From Edolisoma coerulescens (taxonomy: Eukaryota; Chordata; Aves; Passeriformes; Campephagidae): a stretch of DNA of 64,000 nt. The stretch lies in NCBI GenBank assembly GCA_013397115.1, contig VWZW01004375.1, forward strand, positions 311,298 to 375,297, in the 5' to 3' direction. Positions 1 through 12,127 of the stretch are shown here, piece by piece; the stretch's first letter is position 1, and the number at the start of each line of letters is the position of its first letter. The position numbers and the translations under genes were made by a program. Below the pieces are notes generated by a model. That model had not been told where the DNA came from. It did not search any database and was given only the letters and a program-made list of their open reading frames with translations.

Positions 1-3000
1 GTGGAGAAGGCAGTGGGATAGATCAGAGGAGCAGTGGGATGGATTGCAGAGGCTGGGTATCATTTCACCTGCGGATTCCAGGGCAGCAGCTACATCAGCC
101 ATATGTGCTCCCAAGACTCGGTAAGGATTTGTGGGCACTATAAAGTCACTGTAAATCCTCATTTACAAATGGGTCAGTACCCAATTCCTACACCATAAGG
201 TTCATTCACAGCAGTTTTGAGAAGGGGAGAATTCACCTCTCCCAGCTGGTCCCAGGTCTTCCAAACTGATCTGATGGTGAAGATACCCAAGGGGCCATTT
301 ACAAACATGTCAATAACCCTCAGAGTGGCCAATCTATATGCCACAGGATGAGGTGTGGGAGTTACCTGGGCTTTTTGGAAAGTGTTCATTTTAATGAATG
401 GGATGAGTTCAGAGGAACAGTTCTGAAAGTTGGAGGGGACATTAAAGAGACTGCAAATACGTGGCTGTACTATTAAGAGCAGTAGGCTCATTTCACTTCA
501 CCAAACTTATTTGCACTCTATAAGAGCAGGAGCAATCCGCTTATTAAAAGGGAAAACAAAAATAACTAAGAATGTACTGGTACCACAAAATACTGTTTCT
601 GGTCATGTTAAGCTGTTGTAGTTTAAAAGTTTTCTTCAAATATATTAGCTTTGATCAGCTTGATGTCTGGCTTGTTTAAAAAATTGAAAGAAAAGCTTCA
701 TTCAGGAGAGTGAAATTAGATATTTTGGCAATCAAATAGCTTGAGCCCTTTGGTACATTTTATTCTTTAGCATTAACATTAGTACCCGTACAGGAAGGAC
801 TGGTTCCTGAAATTTCAAATATCTATTAAGAGATGAGAAAAAACCTTCTGTATCATTATCTTACTGAACATCTCAAAACTGGCTGTCATTCATCTTAAAT
901 AATGCTGCTCTGCTGTGCTTCTTTCACTACAAAACCCTTTTGTCCATCATTTGCACATAAATGCTAGAATGACTCGTTGGGATGAAAATTCTGTCCTCAT
1001 CACCAATCCAAAGCTGGAAGCACTGAGGCTGAGAATATCCATTTCTCCACTGGCAGAGGCCAGTTAGCAGACACTGAGTTTTGTTAGGTAAGCATTTTGC
1101 CAAAATACCTTTTAGAATAGACTCTCAAAAATGTTTTCTTGTACTCATGGAGGAAAAAAAAGAAAAGCGGTTCAGTGTGTGTTTTCTATTCTACAGACCT
1201 TTCTTAACAGTGCTAAAGAAATTGTTCTGCACACAAGAAATAACTTCGTTTTGGTTATAGTTGCACACTCTGGACTTCGGGGATGGCCACATTACATCAC
1301 TGGCGGCCAGCTTAAGCCAGAATGCTTTTAGAAAATTGATGTTTTCCTTAGTTCTTTGCCAGGGGGAATACTAGGGACAATAAAAAAAGCTTACAAAGAG
1401 ACACACTGGTATAATTACCTGAGTAGTACCATGAGACTGCTAAATTGAAAAGGAGGAAAAACCTCATTTCGTGTGCCTGCTGCTTTCCCACAGGGTCGTT
1501 TGTGCCCTCGCAGCAGATCATGGCACTTGCAGAGGCTGGGTGTGCTGTTACCTGGGGATGTGTGCTGTGCCACCACATGTTAATTTTGCAGAGAGGAGAA
1601 AACCTGCTGCTTTCACTGCTGGCTGGGGCATATTACTGGTGCCAGCACAGGCTATGAGGGATGGGAATGTGTGCTGTAAAACAGCCCAAGCACTTCATGA
1701 AACAAAATTTGCTGAAACCAGACCCGGATGATCCCTGTGCCAACCCCAGTCCTGGGATGCACACCCTGCCAACCAGACCACGTGCTTCAGGAGGGAGTGG
1801 GTGAGACCTGCTTTGGTGCACTGCTACAGCTTCCCTTGGCTCACGTGGGCTGGCTGCGCAGAAAGCGTCACCAGGTACCCCTGACACAAAGCATTCCCTG
1901 TGCTGAAATCAAGCCGGCTCAAAACACCCAGCAATGGAAAGTTCTCTGCTCCCGCTAGCCCCATGTAATGCCCTAAGTTTCTGCTCAGAGCTAATGGTGC
2001 CAGTATGCAATTGGATGGCACAGGGAAGTTTAGGAGAAGGCATGGTAAAACAGATTTTGTTGCCAGTGACTTATTAAGTAGAGAGTTAAAGGGGGTGTGA
2101 TGAAGAGATGTGCTGATTAACTGAAAAGTTTAGAGCAGATGTAATATGTGGCTCCAGAAGTCAAAAAAAAATGGCTTCAGTTTTGTAGATTTTTGTTGTT
2201 TCAGAAAATAACACCCAAGGAAAGGAGAGAATGGAAAGATGTGCGGGCTTCCAGAAGGAAAGGGCAAGAGAAAAATCAGACATTTAATCATCTCCCTGAT
2301 GCCCAGCACTGACCACTGAATTCAGAGTGCTTCCCCAAGGTTAGGCTTGCGATTCATTTTTCTGTTGGAGATGTCATTGGGGTAATGTACAAGGGAGAAA
2401 CTTGCTGTATTGACAAGCTGTGCTTTAAAGCTTATGGGGCTGCTGATTTCTAGTTCACTGGGTAAAAAGCGTCTGAGATTTTGTTTTTTGTTTCAATCAT
2501 GATTATTGCACAGTGGGGGCTGATAGACCTTCTGTGTCCACTTCCTCTTAAGAGTTACTGGTTTGTAACTTCTTCACGTGTATCAGCCACCTAACTGGAA
2601 ACAGCTTATAGAAATGAATATGAAAGATAACAGCAGCAATCTAAAAAAACTGTGGAGAAATTAATTGAAAAAGTGAATTATAATAACCTCATTTAGATTT
2701 TTGCAGTGGGTAGCACAAATTACAGCTGATAATGTTCCTCATCAGAGACACTGTACCTCACTCACTTGGAAGACAAACACCCACAATCTTTTAAGAGTCA
2801 GGTCCCTGACAGACTGGGAGAACCCATCCTTCCCTGAGGTGTGACTGCTCACGTGGGCATGAGCCAAGATATGGCCCTGGTAAAAGGGTGCTACCCAGGT
2901 CATGCCCCAGGGGGAACTTGGCCTGATACTGGCTTTGCTGTTTTGTTGATGCCCAGCAAAGGCAGGAGAGGGTCTGTGTTAGGACAGGTTTGTGCCAGGT

Positions 3001-6000
3001 TTGGTGCATGAGCAGAAGGCTGAGGGTGGTCCTTCCCCAGACGCAGAAGGGTGGCCCTGGACAGCCCTTTGCCTCTTTCTTTAAGGGCTAAGCCTTGCAA
3101 GATGTGTATACTCCAGCTGCCTGGTTTTACAGTCTGCCTCATTTTTCTACTACATGATTCAAAAAGAAAAAAAAAAAAGGTAGGTTTCACTTCTCAGCTC
3201 GCTCTTCTTAGAGGGATGAAAATTTGCTCCTTTAGAGCCCATTAGTGTTGCCAAAGGTTGCTTATTAAATGCTTACCTCTTATGGACTGTCCCTGTAGGT
3301 CTCCGAGCTGTCTGTCTATACCTTTAGCACAAGCTGAAGGGGAAAGAACTTTCCTTGAAACTCTAGCTCTGGGATTAATGTGATTAAACTGGATTCTCAC
3401 TTTCCATTGTAAAAAAGGAAGTTTCCAGCTGCTGTGATTGCAAAGAAAAGGTTGAAAGTCTAAGCCCAAAGTATGCAAAGCAAGAGAAGCAAATATAAAG
3501 AATATGAGGAGGTTTTTTCATTTAGTCCTATGTTTTGAACTACTCCTTTCTCCAGGAGGCTGATTCATTCTTTTGAATGGATTGCACGGGTTATACGGTA
3601 TTTTTCTGTTCCCTAAGGGAAAACTTCAGAGCTTTTCTTGCAAAACTCCTCTGCCCAGTTTAGACATCTCTTAGAAAAACTAAATGAGAAGGAATTAGTA
3701 AGAAAAATTAATGATCTACTATATAAATTTTTCACAACTTTGTACATGGATGGAGTGGGTTTATAGAATTACAGAACTGCAGTGACTAATAATAGTAATG
3801 AAGTATCTGATTGTATTATGTAGTTAAAGATAGTCATAAGAGTCTCATTGTCTTGTCTTCCCACTCCTTGCTGTGACATCAGCCCATCCCAGACCATCAC
3901 ATCCTGCTCATGGCTGTGTCTTTGTTGATAAATAATGAGTCATTATATGCTCTTCTCTATGACTCGTACAGCTGTATTGCCCAATTTTCCTCCCTCCAGA
4001 ATGAAATCCCACTTTGCAAGGATTTAGTAGAATGCCTTTAAAACAGCCAGGTTTGTCTTGTGACAAATGTGCACTTCAGCAGAAGTAGGAATGAATGAAA
4101 CAAGTTTTTTTTTTTTTTCTGGCTGTTTAATACCTGAAGCAGGTTCACCTACTGTAAATGATATATTTTTATTAATGACAGAACTCCACGACGTCTGTGT
4201 TCTGATGGCACAATCTACCTCATGCTGAAGCCATCATTTCCATGTGTTGTCCCTGCAGGACACGTTTGACCTGTAGAGCCCTGCTGCCACACAGGCATTA
4301 AACTCTGCTCAGAATATTTGGATGCTTACATGTAAACAGACACGTGGAAGTTCCATGTTTTTACCACAAATACCAAACTGATCTAGTAATACTGAAATCA
4401 AAACTTCTTGCTCTCCAGCATGCTGCTACCTACACAGCATACTCAGGAAGCTCTTCTAAAACTAAAAGGATGACAAAATCTTTTTTAAAAGTACAAGAAA
4501 TAATGGGAATGCTTTCCAAAAAGACAAAAATATGCTCTGACACTGAGAACATTGAAGAAATACCATGATCAGTCTGGCACTCTAAATAGCTGATTTGCAT
4601 AGTTGGGAGATAGTTGTTTTCTTTCAATTTAAATTTAAAAGTATGATCAAGCACGTGGCATAGCAAACTTTGAGTTCTGCAGACCTACTGAATTAATAGG
4701 AATTTCTTATCAAGAACCAATGAGCAATCCAGTATGCCTACCTTGTGCAGAGTAGTTGAGGGAGAAGATCCGAAGGTGTAACAGATCCTCAGTGAGGCAA
4801 GATACACCATGTGTTTGTTTTGACTTGTTGCGTTTTACTTGGTTATTTTGTAACTCACCCTTGCAAAGTCTGAGAGACCGGGTGGCCCAGGGCAGTGGAG
4901 TGAGCATGTTCATGGCTGAAGGGGGGATAGTGGAAACCAGAACAAAACATGTGGTCCATGGGGTGGATGGATGGCTTGTATTTAACACCTACTCTCATTG
5001 CTGTTGCTGTGCCCTCCCTTTGCTTCCCCAAGGCTGAGGATCCCAAGCCCCAGCCAAACAAGCTACACATAGTCAGTGATCTGGTGCAGACTGAAGCATT
5101 GGCCAAAATCTTGGCTCTAAGTCTTGCTCTGCTGGTGACCTCCGTGGGGCTGCACCTGGGTGCCTCAACAACCTTCCACTGCCCTCTCCCTGTGTGGAAG
5201 CACAGAGCTGTAATGCCCATGCCAGCAGCAGGATGAGGTGGTCAGGTGTTGCGGGGGTGAAGCAACATCTACGCTTGGGAAATGTTGCAAGCACGTGTTC
5301 AGGGGGTGCTGTGTGGAAAACCATCACCTCTCTGGCAGAGCCTGTGTGTTGCACTGAGCCTGCAGAGACTCCTTAAGAGCATCTCTTTTCCACTATATCT
5401 AAAGTGATCTAGGAAAGTCCTGTCCTGACTCTCTCTCAGAAGGATCCTGAGTGAAACTTTCTCACCCCTTGCCTGTTCACCATGAGCTGGCCTGGGGCAG
5501 GTGTCAGAATGCTGCTCTTACTTTGCCAACAACCCTCCTCTGGAAATGAAGATGTTTTCACTGCAACAAAGCAGTGTATTTCATTGCAAAACTACTCTGT
5601 TGGCTGCTTGCACATCTGTTCCTTTCTTCCCTGTATCACAGTCTCCTCCTTTGGGTTTCTGGGTGCTGGAGGCACCATAAGGTACTGCTCGTGGTGCACC
5701 AGACCTGCACAAGGCATCCCTTGCTCCCTAGCCCTAATTAAAGAGCCATTCTTGAGCACAGGAGGGACTGGCTTTGGGCAAGCAGAGGTGTGCCCCTGCA
5801 GCCCTGCATGGGAGAGGAGTCAACTGCCCATTTGCTGCCTCTCTCTTTCTCTTTCTGTTCCTTCTGATGTATTTCTGGGTGGAGGGATTGCAAATTTGAT
5901 TTGTTAAATAGATTTAAGAAAATGTAAATGATAATTATAAAATTCCCTGAGTCTTTTTTTTCTGTGATAAATTTTATGTAGCTGGCAGTTAAAATAAGTG

Positions 6001-6431
6001 ATTACCTCATAAATACCATTTTAATAGCCTAGTCAACGGTGTAGCCTCTGCTGTTCTGAGATTTTTATCTCAGAAAAGGGAGGGAAAAAATCCTTTCCCG
6101 TGGATTTATATTGCTGTAGTGGCTGCTGCTGCCGCTCATTACTTGCTGAGTAATTTGGGGGGAGCACACTCTTCTCATGCAGGCAGACGCTGAGTGAGTG
6201 AGCATGGATGCTGCTGGGGGCTGGCCACCCTGTGCCCACACAGCCAGTTGTGCCCTGGCCAGTGGTGGCCCTGGACAGCATGTCAAGTGCTCTAGCGGAA
6301 GCTTTCGGGGTAACAACCTCATGTTTTCCAAAGCCAGTTGTTCCTGCACACAAGCACCATCCTCCTCCATCAGCAACAGGCAAGCAGGCCAGGATCCTGC
6401 CCACATCCTTGTTGCTAAACTGAAAAGAGAT
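1..6431. other. Non-coding single-copy stretch, no gene recognised
   Basis: I see no gene or known repeat here. Open frames are present on both strands, especially between 4750 and 5910 where GC content rises, but they overlap each other in several frames, lack splice-site support and resemble no protein I know. Homopolymer runs are an A12 tract at 3167-3178 and a T14 tract at 4105-4118. It could be intergenic DNA or an intron. Confidence 0.6.
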
Positions 6432-7090
6432 CAATTTGGTGAGCAGACTATTCATTGGACAAGGAATTGGCTGGATGGCTGCATCCCAGTAATTTTGCAG
6501 TCAATGGCTCAGTGTCCAAATGGAGATTGGTTACAAGGGATCTCTCTCAGGGGTCCATATTGGGATTGGAACTGTTCAATATCTTTATTATTGCTACAGA
6601 CGGTGGCAGCCAGTGCTGCCTTGGCAGGTTTGTGGATGACAGCAAGCAGAGGGTGCACTGGATTTGCCTGGGGGAAGGGAAGGACCTGGACAGGCTGGAG
6701 GGGTGGCCCTGTGTGAACCTCATGGAGTTCAACAAGGCTAAGGGACACCTTTTTGACCTCTTTCAATATATATAAAAGGGCTTGTAAGAAGGGTGGAGAA
6801 AAACTTATTACCAAGACCTGCAGTGACAGGGCAAAGGGCAGCAGTTTTAAACTGAAAGAGGGTAGGTGTAGGTTAGACCTAAGTACGAAATGCTTTGCTC
6901 TGGGGGTGGTGAGGCGCTGGAAGGGGTTGCCCAGGGAAGCTGTGGGTGCCCCATCCCTGGAAACGTTCGAGACCAGGTTGGATGGGGCTTTGACCAACTT
7001 GCTCTAGTGAGAGGTGTCCTTGGCCCATAGCGGGGGGTTGGAGCACAGATGATCGTTAAGTTGCCTTCCCACCCAAACCATTCCGTGAGG
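6432..7090 (+). mobile_element. CR1 LINE, 3' part with degenerate reverse transcriptase frame
   Basis: This is a 5'-truncated CR1 (chicken repeat 1) non-LTR retrotransposon in plus orientation. The first half translates, from about 6455, into reverse-transcriptase-like sequence containing GSILGLELFNIF, which corresponds to the conserved CR1 segment GSVLGPVLFNIF, followed by FVDDSK at the place of the catalytic FADD motif, then DRLEGWPCVNLMEFNKAK near the end of the enzyme. Internal bases are missing between these blocks, so the copy is deleted and inactive. From about 6770 it passes into the typical CR1 3' untranslated region, with GGTTGCCCAGGGAAGCTGTG near 6928 and CCATTCCGTGAGG at the very end. 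The element stops directly at the assembly gap, so its true 3' end may lie in missing sequence. Confidence 0.93.
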
Positions 7091-7092
7091 NN
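7091..7092. other. Assembly gap (two N)
   Basis: Two undetermined bases separate the CR1 3' end from a very GC-rich block. The true gap size is unknown. GC-rich promoter DNA is commonly under-represented in avian assemblies, so part of the CpG island may be missing on this side. Confidence 0.95.
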
Positions 7093-7470
7093 CCGCGCCG
7101 CGCCGCCCCCTGCCCGCCTCCCGCCGCGGGGGGCCCGGCGGCCATGTTGTCCCCTGGCGTGACGGAGCGGGAGGTGCGGGAGAGACGCCCGCCGCCCCCG
7201 GGTTAATAATAGAGCGCTAAAAGCTCCTTTGTGGCGTTAATTGGCGCACGTAGCCCTGGCGCTGCCGCGTGCGAGCGCTGCCGTCATTCCCGCAGAGGCG
7301 AGGGATGCCTCGGCTGCCCGCGGTTCCCCGGAGGGCAGGATGGGGATCCCGGGGATGGAGTCCTTCTGCCCGCGGTGGGCCAGCGGCCGGGCTCGGGGCA
7401 CCACCGGAGCCTGCCTTAAGTGAACGCAAGGTCGGTCGTGTCCCGCCCGCCACCTCGCAGGCCGTGTGCG
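7093..7470. promoter_or_regulatory. CpG island, probable promoter
   Basis: The sequence switches abruptly to very high GC with many CpG dinucleotides, in strong contrast with the AT-rich surroundings. It has GC-box-like CCGCC runs and the motif GGCGGCCATGTTG at about 7138-7150, close to the YY1 site found at many vertebrate promoters. I see no TATA box at a fixed distance, which fits a dispersed CpG promoter. The downstream exon-like segments lie on the plus strand, so plus-strand transcription is the simpler guess, but a divergent promoter is possible. A long open frame through the island (7269-7901) follows from the absence of AT-rich stops and is not offered as a gene. The 5' edge is cut by the two-N gap. 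Confidence 0.7.
7144..7206 (+). CDS. Short open frame in CpG island (possible upstream ORF)
   Basis: A 20-codon frame starts at an ATG within the YY1-like motif GGCCATGTTG and ends at TAA. The peptide begins MLSPGVTEREV and ends in a run of prolines. It matches no family I know. If the CpG island drives a plus-strand transcript, this would most likely be an upstream open reading frame in the 5' leader rather than a functional small protein. The start context is moderate, with no purine at -3 but G at several nearby positions. It may equally be a chance frame. Confidence 0.2.
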   Translation: MLSPGVTEREVRERRPPPPG

Positions 7471-9385
7471 TTCCTGTGCCGTGCCGCAGTCGGTGTTTTG
7501 CTGGAGACGCTGCTTGTGGCCGGGTGGTATTTGAGGGAAGAATCGGAGCAACTGGGTCAGGCTGCAAGCCCGTCTGTGTGTGGGTACCAGTGCCCCCAGT
7601 AACAATAGCAGTGACTTTCCAGGTTGTATCGCAGCTCTTGGCATGGCACAGGAGAGGAGTTGAGGAGTTCAGCATGGCTGCTGGTCAGCAGGAGAAGCTG
7701 CCAAGCTGCCAAGTGCTGTCTATTGACTCCCATAAGCATCTGCCCGGGTTCTGGCTGAGAGGTAGAGTTCTTTTTCTCTATGCATTCTCTCAGCAAAGGG
7801 TGCACACTGATGTTACTCCTGGGCTGTGCGGGGCCCCTGGACGTCAAGTGCTAGAGCCATTGCAACGTGTGCGTGTGTTTGGAACAATGGGGCAGAGATA
7901 GCAAGGTTTGCCTGCTGGCTCCCAGCCCTGCTCTTAGGCTGGCGTTATCAGATGGCCGCTGTCTGTCTCTGTGTTCGTGTAGGCACTCATTTTTTCCTCC
8001 CCCTGTGAGCACACAAGTTCGTCTTGCTAGGGATGGTGTGCTTCTGCAGGTTTGCCAGAAGTAGAAATATGAATTGTTCAAGCTCAAACTTAAAGGTTTG
8101 GCCTCTAAGGTTGTTTCCACATTCGTTTTAAACAGATGTAAATCTAGAGTTAACTCTGCTGAAAGAAGAGTTGTGTGGCACAAAACCATTGTGCATTTCT
8201 GTGAATGGATACAGCTGACTGTGAGAGAAATGAAAATAATGAAGTGGTGGTGAATAAGCCAGGCACCTTGCTTTCAGCTGTAATACGCAGAGTTTCTGAG
8301 GAGCAGATGTTCTTCCTCTTGCAACCGCTGGTCTCTAGCTGAACATGGCTGAGGAGGCACTGACGTCCCCCCAGCCTGTGTGAGGTGTGAATGTATATAC
8401 AGGTTTTAATGATGTCTTAAAGGCTGAGTCCCCACAATCTGATCCTTAGATGTAGAATTACAATATTAGGTGCACTGCCAGACGTGCTATAGACATGGCT
8501 TTACAGGGGCCTGCCTTTGCATGTCTCTTGATGTGTGCAATAAGCTATTAAAGCAAGATTAATGGACATACTCTTTGGCAGTTCTGTGCTCTTGGTGCAG
8601 ATTTATATCTCTAGGTGGGTCTTGTAATCACTGGTGCCATGCATTACACCTTCTGCTGATTGCTTGTGCCATTGCTTGGCTAAAGACTCTTTCAGTCCTT
8701 TACAACAGGTAGTAGTGCCATTTCCAACAGGACTGGGCATCTCTTCCACTGCCTGGGCTCTTGTTGTGTGTTAGTGGGATTGATGAAGGTTTCTCCCACC
8801 CATTCACTTTAACATGCTCCCTGATCCCAGCAAATAGCTGTGTACTGAACTTGGACAATGAATCTCTGACCTTTACATGAGCCTGGAACAGGCATGAGGA
8901 GAAACTACACTAGTCTGCTCCTCTGTTTCTGCATTCGGACTTGAGGTAAACTTGTCATCCAAGAGTTTTCCATTCTCAAATGCTTCTGTTTTTCTTCTAG
9001 TGGCCACCGAGAGAACATTGTTTATCATACACCCTAAGGAGGTTTGCTTTACAGAACTTTCTATTTTCTGTATTTATATAGCTTTTCTCTTTCTTTGCAT
9101 TGACCCTGCTATATTCAACAGCAGCTTAATAAAGTCTAGGGGACTGGACTGTATGATTTGGGATTGACCTGGACACTTCTGAATCTTTCCCACTTCTGTC
9201 ATTCTGAGCAAATTTTGTGTCAATTTTGGTGTATATCCACTTACATACCTGTTTCCTCTGGTGACTGTTATTGCTCGTTTTTACTGGTGGCAGTACTGGT
9301 GCTATATGTGCTGAATGTGAAAGTGTAAGGACTTACGAACTTTTTTCTCTTTTGTCCTCCTGAACAAATTTAATTCTAATTTTAG
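7471..9385. other. Non-coding stretch after CpG island
   Basis: Likely the first intron if the CpG island drives a plus-strand transcript. GC falls gradually from about 7500 onward. I recognise no repeat family or conserved coding segment. Confidence 0.5.
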
Positions 9386-9664
9386 TGTAGTGGAGGGTAT
9401 CTCTTGGTATTTAGTGAAGTCAGAAATACCTTGGCTACAGAAGCTCTTGAATCCAATTTAGCTGATTCTGTGGAAGTGAAGGAGCCAGCTACCAACCCCA
9501 CCAGTTCTCGTAGACTTGGAGGATCACCGAGACCCAGAGTGGTTTCCAAGTGTGCTCGCTGCCAGCCACACATGAACAAGCTACACAAACTTGTGGAAAG
9601 GTGCCCATGGTATCTCATGGATTTTACTGCCACCAGTGGAATCCATCTATACCTTTCATTTCAC
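9386..9664 (+). CDS. Candidate internal coding exon, unknown protein
   Basis: The segment begins after an acceptor-like AATTCTAATTTTAG and ends at CATTTCAC followed by the strong donor GTAAGT. It is 279 bases, exactly 93 codons, open in one plus-strand frame with phase 0 at both ends, while the other two plus frames contain stops near the start. The peptide starts CSGGYLLVFSEV, contains SKCARCQPHMNKLHKLVERC with a C-x2-C pair and a third cysteine, and ends SGIHLYLSFH. I do not recognise it. It lies about 2 kb downstream of the CpG island. The same frame stays open past the donor to 9847, which weakens the exon argument, and an antisense frame is also open (9382-9633). It may be a real exon, a decayed one, or chance. 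Confidence 0.3.
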
Positions 9665-10959
9665 GTAAGTACTGCAGCTGGAGCTTACAGGAGAACTAAA
9701 CAAAGGCGTCACTGCTTATGGTATGTGAGGCTGCTTGTCTGTCCTTCAAAGAATGGTATTTGGTCCTCTTTGTGGGAAAAAATTCCATCAATCACGTTTT
9801 TGATCCACAGTGATGGAACTGATGGGTTTTCTTACTTGAAAACTTGATTCTTCTTAGACAAAAATGTGGTTATTGGATCTCTGTAGTTCAGCCTGTACAG
9901 GTCTTCCTATAGGTAGACCTCAGTAAAGTGTTCTAAGTAGTAGCTTTTCTCTCAGGGAGGGCAGACCTACTTTGGTATGACATGGAATTTGGTGAAGTTT
10001 ATTACAAAAAAAATCCCCAAATCAAAGAAAAGGATAGAAGGGAATATTAAAAAAAAAAAAAAATTGTGGGCATTTTTTTTCCTTTTCAGGTAAAAAATAG
10101 GGAGCAGACTATTTACTATTTTAAAGGCAAACATTTCCTCCTTTGTTGTATTTTTTTTTTTTATTTGTTGGTTTGGTTTGGTTTTTCTTTCCCTTAGCCA
10201 AAGCACCTCCTTGGCTTTTATTTCAGGTAGATTCAACTGAATTTTTTTCTGCCCATGATTGTTTTTTGTTTGGGCATTGAACCAGATAATCCAATATTTG
10301 CACAGCACTCCCTGGAGCTGCATGAAGAGGTAATGTTGTCATTATGACAGGTAGACCTCAGGAGATTACGTGGAAGCACGAGGTCTCCTAGCAGAAGCTC
10401 CTTGGCCTTTAAATGTTCACTCTCAGATCCTTAGGATTTCCCTGCAGATCTCTGGACTGTGTTCTATTAGAGGGGGTCGAAGTGTTGAGGGGTCTATGGT
10501 TTCCCCAAGGAAGGAAGAGCAATAATGGTATTCTGCAACAGGGCATAGAGTTTCTGGACTGTTGATGAGTAATTTTTTCCTAAGGGAAAGATAAGGCTTC
10601 TAGTGCTAAATGCTGGGATTTACTCCTCTGTATATTTGAAATTCATTTTCTTTTTAGTTTGTGGCTTTTTATAGTTCTGAAAATATGGTGATATCTCTGT
10701 ATCTATCTATCTATCTATATCTTCTTTTCTGCTATGGGTTTTTGCTTAGGTCAGTGTACCTTGTTCTGTTTGTACAAAAATATTTGTTCCTAATTAAACT
10801 CACCTTCTTCTGTTTGTACCAAAACATCTTGGGCTCATGAAAACTGCCTGACCTGTGAAGCTGTCTGCTTGGACAAGGACTTTGCCGGTCACTCTGCACA
10901 CTGAAATTCAAAATTTTTCCTGCCTGGCTTAGATGGTTAGTAGTGTAAATTTTCTAAGG
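9665..10959. other. Non-coding stretch with simple A/T runs
   Basis: It holds an A15 run at 10049-10063, a T12 run at 10151-10162 followed by a short TTTGG repeat, and a TATC microsatellite near 10700. The long minus-strand frame across 9967-10323 is a translation of these low-complexity A/T tracts, not a gene. Confidence 0.6.
10700..10718. repeat. (TATC)n microsatellite
   Basis: About 4.75 copies of TATC in a row. Confidence 0.9.
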
Positions 10960-11360
10960 AAATGCCCAGTGTTACAAGCAGCTGCAGGTTTTGTGCTTGT
11001 GAAACCTATTTGCACAAATATTAAAAGCCACCGGAGTCTCCACCCAAATCTGCCACAATTGCTCAGATCTCCAAACAATTACAATCTAATTAGAGCTGGC
11101 ATTCAAAGTTGCCTCCAGCATTTGAAACAAAAGTAATTTAGCGGTAATAAAAGTGTAGATTGGCAGCTCCGGAGGCTGAACTCTGCTTATCCACAAAACG
11201 TACCCAGAGTGGGAAAGAGCTACAAGAATCACCACAATGACTGAAGGGCCTGACCCCCTGCCTTGAGATGACAACCCCCAAGGGATGAACAAATGGGCAA
11301 TTTTCTGCAGGTCTCTTTACTGCCACTGCCAAGAGTGCTGCTAATTACTGACAATAATTA
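10960..11360. promoter_or_regulatory. Candidate conserved non-coding element
   Basis: AT-rich but complex sequence with several homeodomain-type cores: CAATCTAATTAGAG near 11083, GCTAATTACTG near 11339 and ACAATAATTAGTATG near 11350. There are no repeats, and the open frames are not convincing. This composition is typical of developmental enhancers conserved among vertebrates. Conservation itself cannot be judged from one sequence. Confidence 0.3.
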
Positions 11361-11879
11361 GTATGTTGTCTGTGGCATGAATACTTTTGTGCTAGGAAAA
11401 ACACCTGATTCATTGTATGATAACAATCAAATGCTCATCATGTAGTGATGGTGTTTATGAAGTTAAGGATTATTCTGAATTTGAACCACAGCCTTTGAGG
11501 TGAAAGGCTTTATCCTGTTACCAGTCTGCTGTGTGTGAGGCACAGAGCTGTGATTACCAATTCATTTCATAAAGGCCAACCATTTAAAATTCTCTCAAAC
11601 TAGCAGCTGCTGGAGGAATGAAAAAGCAAGTAGGTCTGGACAAATATCTTTTTCCCTGTGTTAATTTAAAAAGAAACCCCTCAATTGTTCCCCCTGATGA
11701 ATGGGACTTTCAATCAGTGTTGAGCTATCACTGCTGAATGATAGCTTGTCTGTGCTTGCTTGACATAAGAAATTCTTCCAGTTCCAGAGGTAGAAGTCGT
11801 GGTTAGGCTGAAGAGCACCTGAGAAAATAAGCTGCTTCACGTTACCAGTCAGTAAGAGGAATCATTTGGATTGGATGTG

Positions 11880-11967
11880 GAGGTAGGTTCTAGATGAACC
11901 TGCTTTAGCAGGGGTGTTGCATTTGATGATCTTCAGAGGTCTCTTCCAACCACAACCATTCTGTGAA
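11880..11967 (+). mobile_element. CR1 LINE 3'-end fragment
   Basis: A short plus-strand fragment of the CR1 3' end: TAGATGAACCTGC, then TTTGATGATCTTCAGAGGTC, then TTCCAACCACAACCATTCTG. The last part corresponds to the usual CR1 tail (CTTCCAACCC...ATTCTGTG). The terminal 8-bp repeat is present about once. The left edge is approximate. Confidence 0.85.
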
Positions 11968-12052
11968 AAGAACCTGCTCTCCTCGGTTTCTTGTGGTGCT
12001 ACTGGATTCTTTTATTGCTGTCACTTAGAACCAAAAGCAGAGGAGAGAACTT

Positions 12053-12127
12053 CCTCCCTTCCTCCCTTCCTCCCTTCCTCCCTTCCTCCCTTCCTCCCTT
12101 CCTCCCTTCCTCCCTTCCTCCCTTCCT
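12053..12127. repeat. Octamer tandem repeat (CCTCCCTT)n
   Basis: Nine exact copies of the 8-bp unit CCTCCCTT (12053-12124) plus a partial copy. A related pyrimidine-rich tail continues to about 12146 with one interrupting G at 12128. The plus strand is almost pure pyrimidine over about 95 bases, a composition able to form triplex (H-DNA). The proline/serine-rich frames here are by-products of the repeat. Confidence 0.97.

Noticed and set aside
5482..5907. 141-codon frame with hydrophobic stretches
   Set aside because: Cys/Ser-rich translation without recognisable domain, promoter or splice sites.
6198..6716. 172-codon frame
   Set aside because: Its second half runs out of frame through the CR1 element; the first half has no support.
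7269..7901. 210-codon open frame across the CpG island
   Set aside because: High GC removes stop codons; overlapping frames on both strands are also open, with no domain, conservation signal or splice structure.
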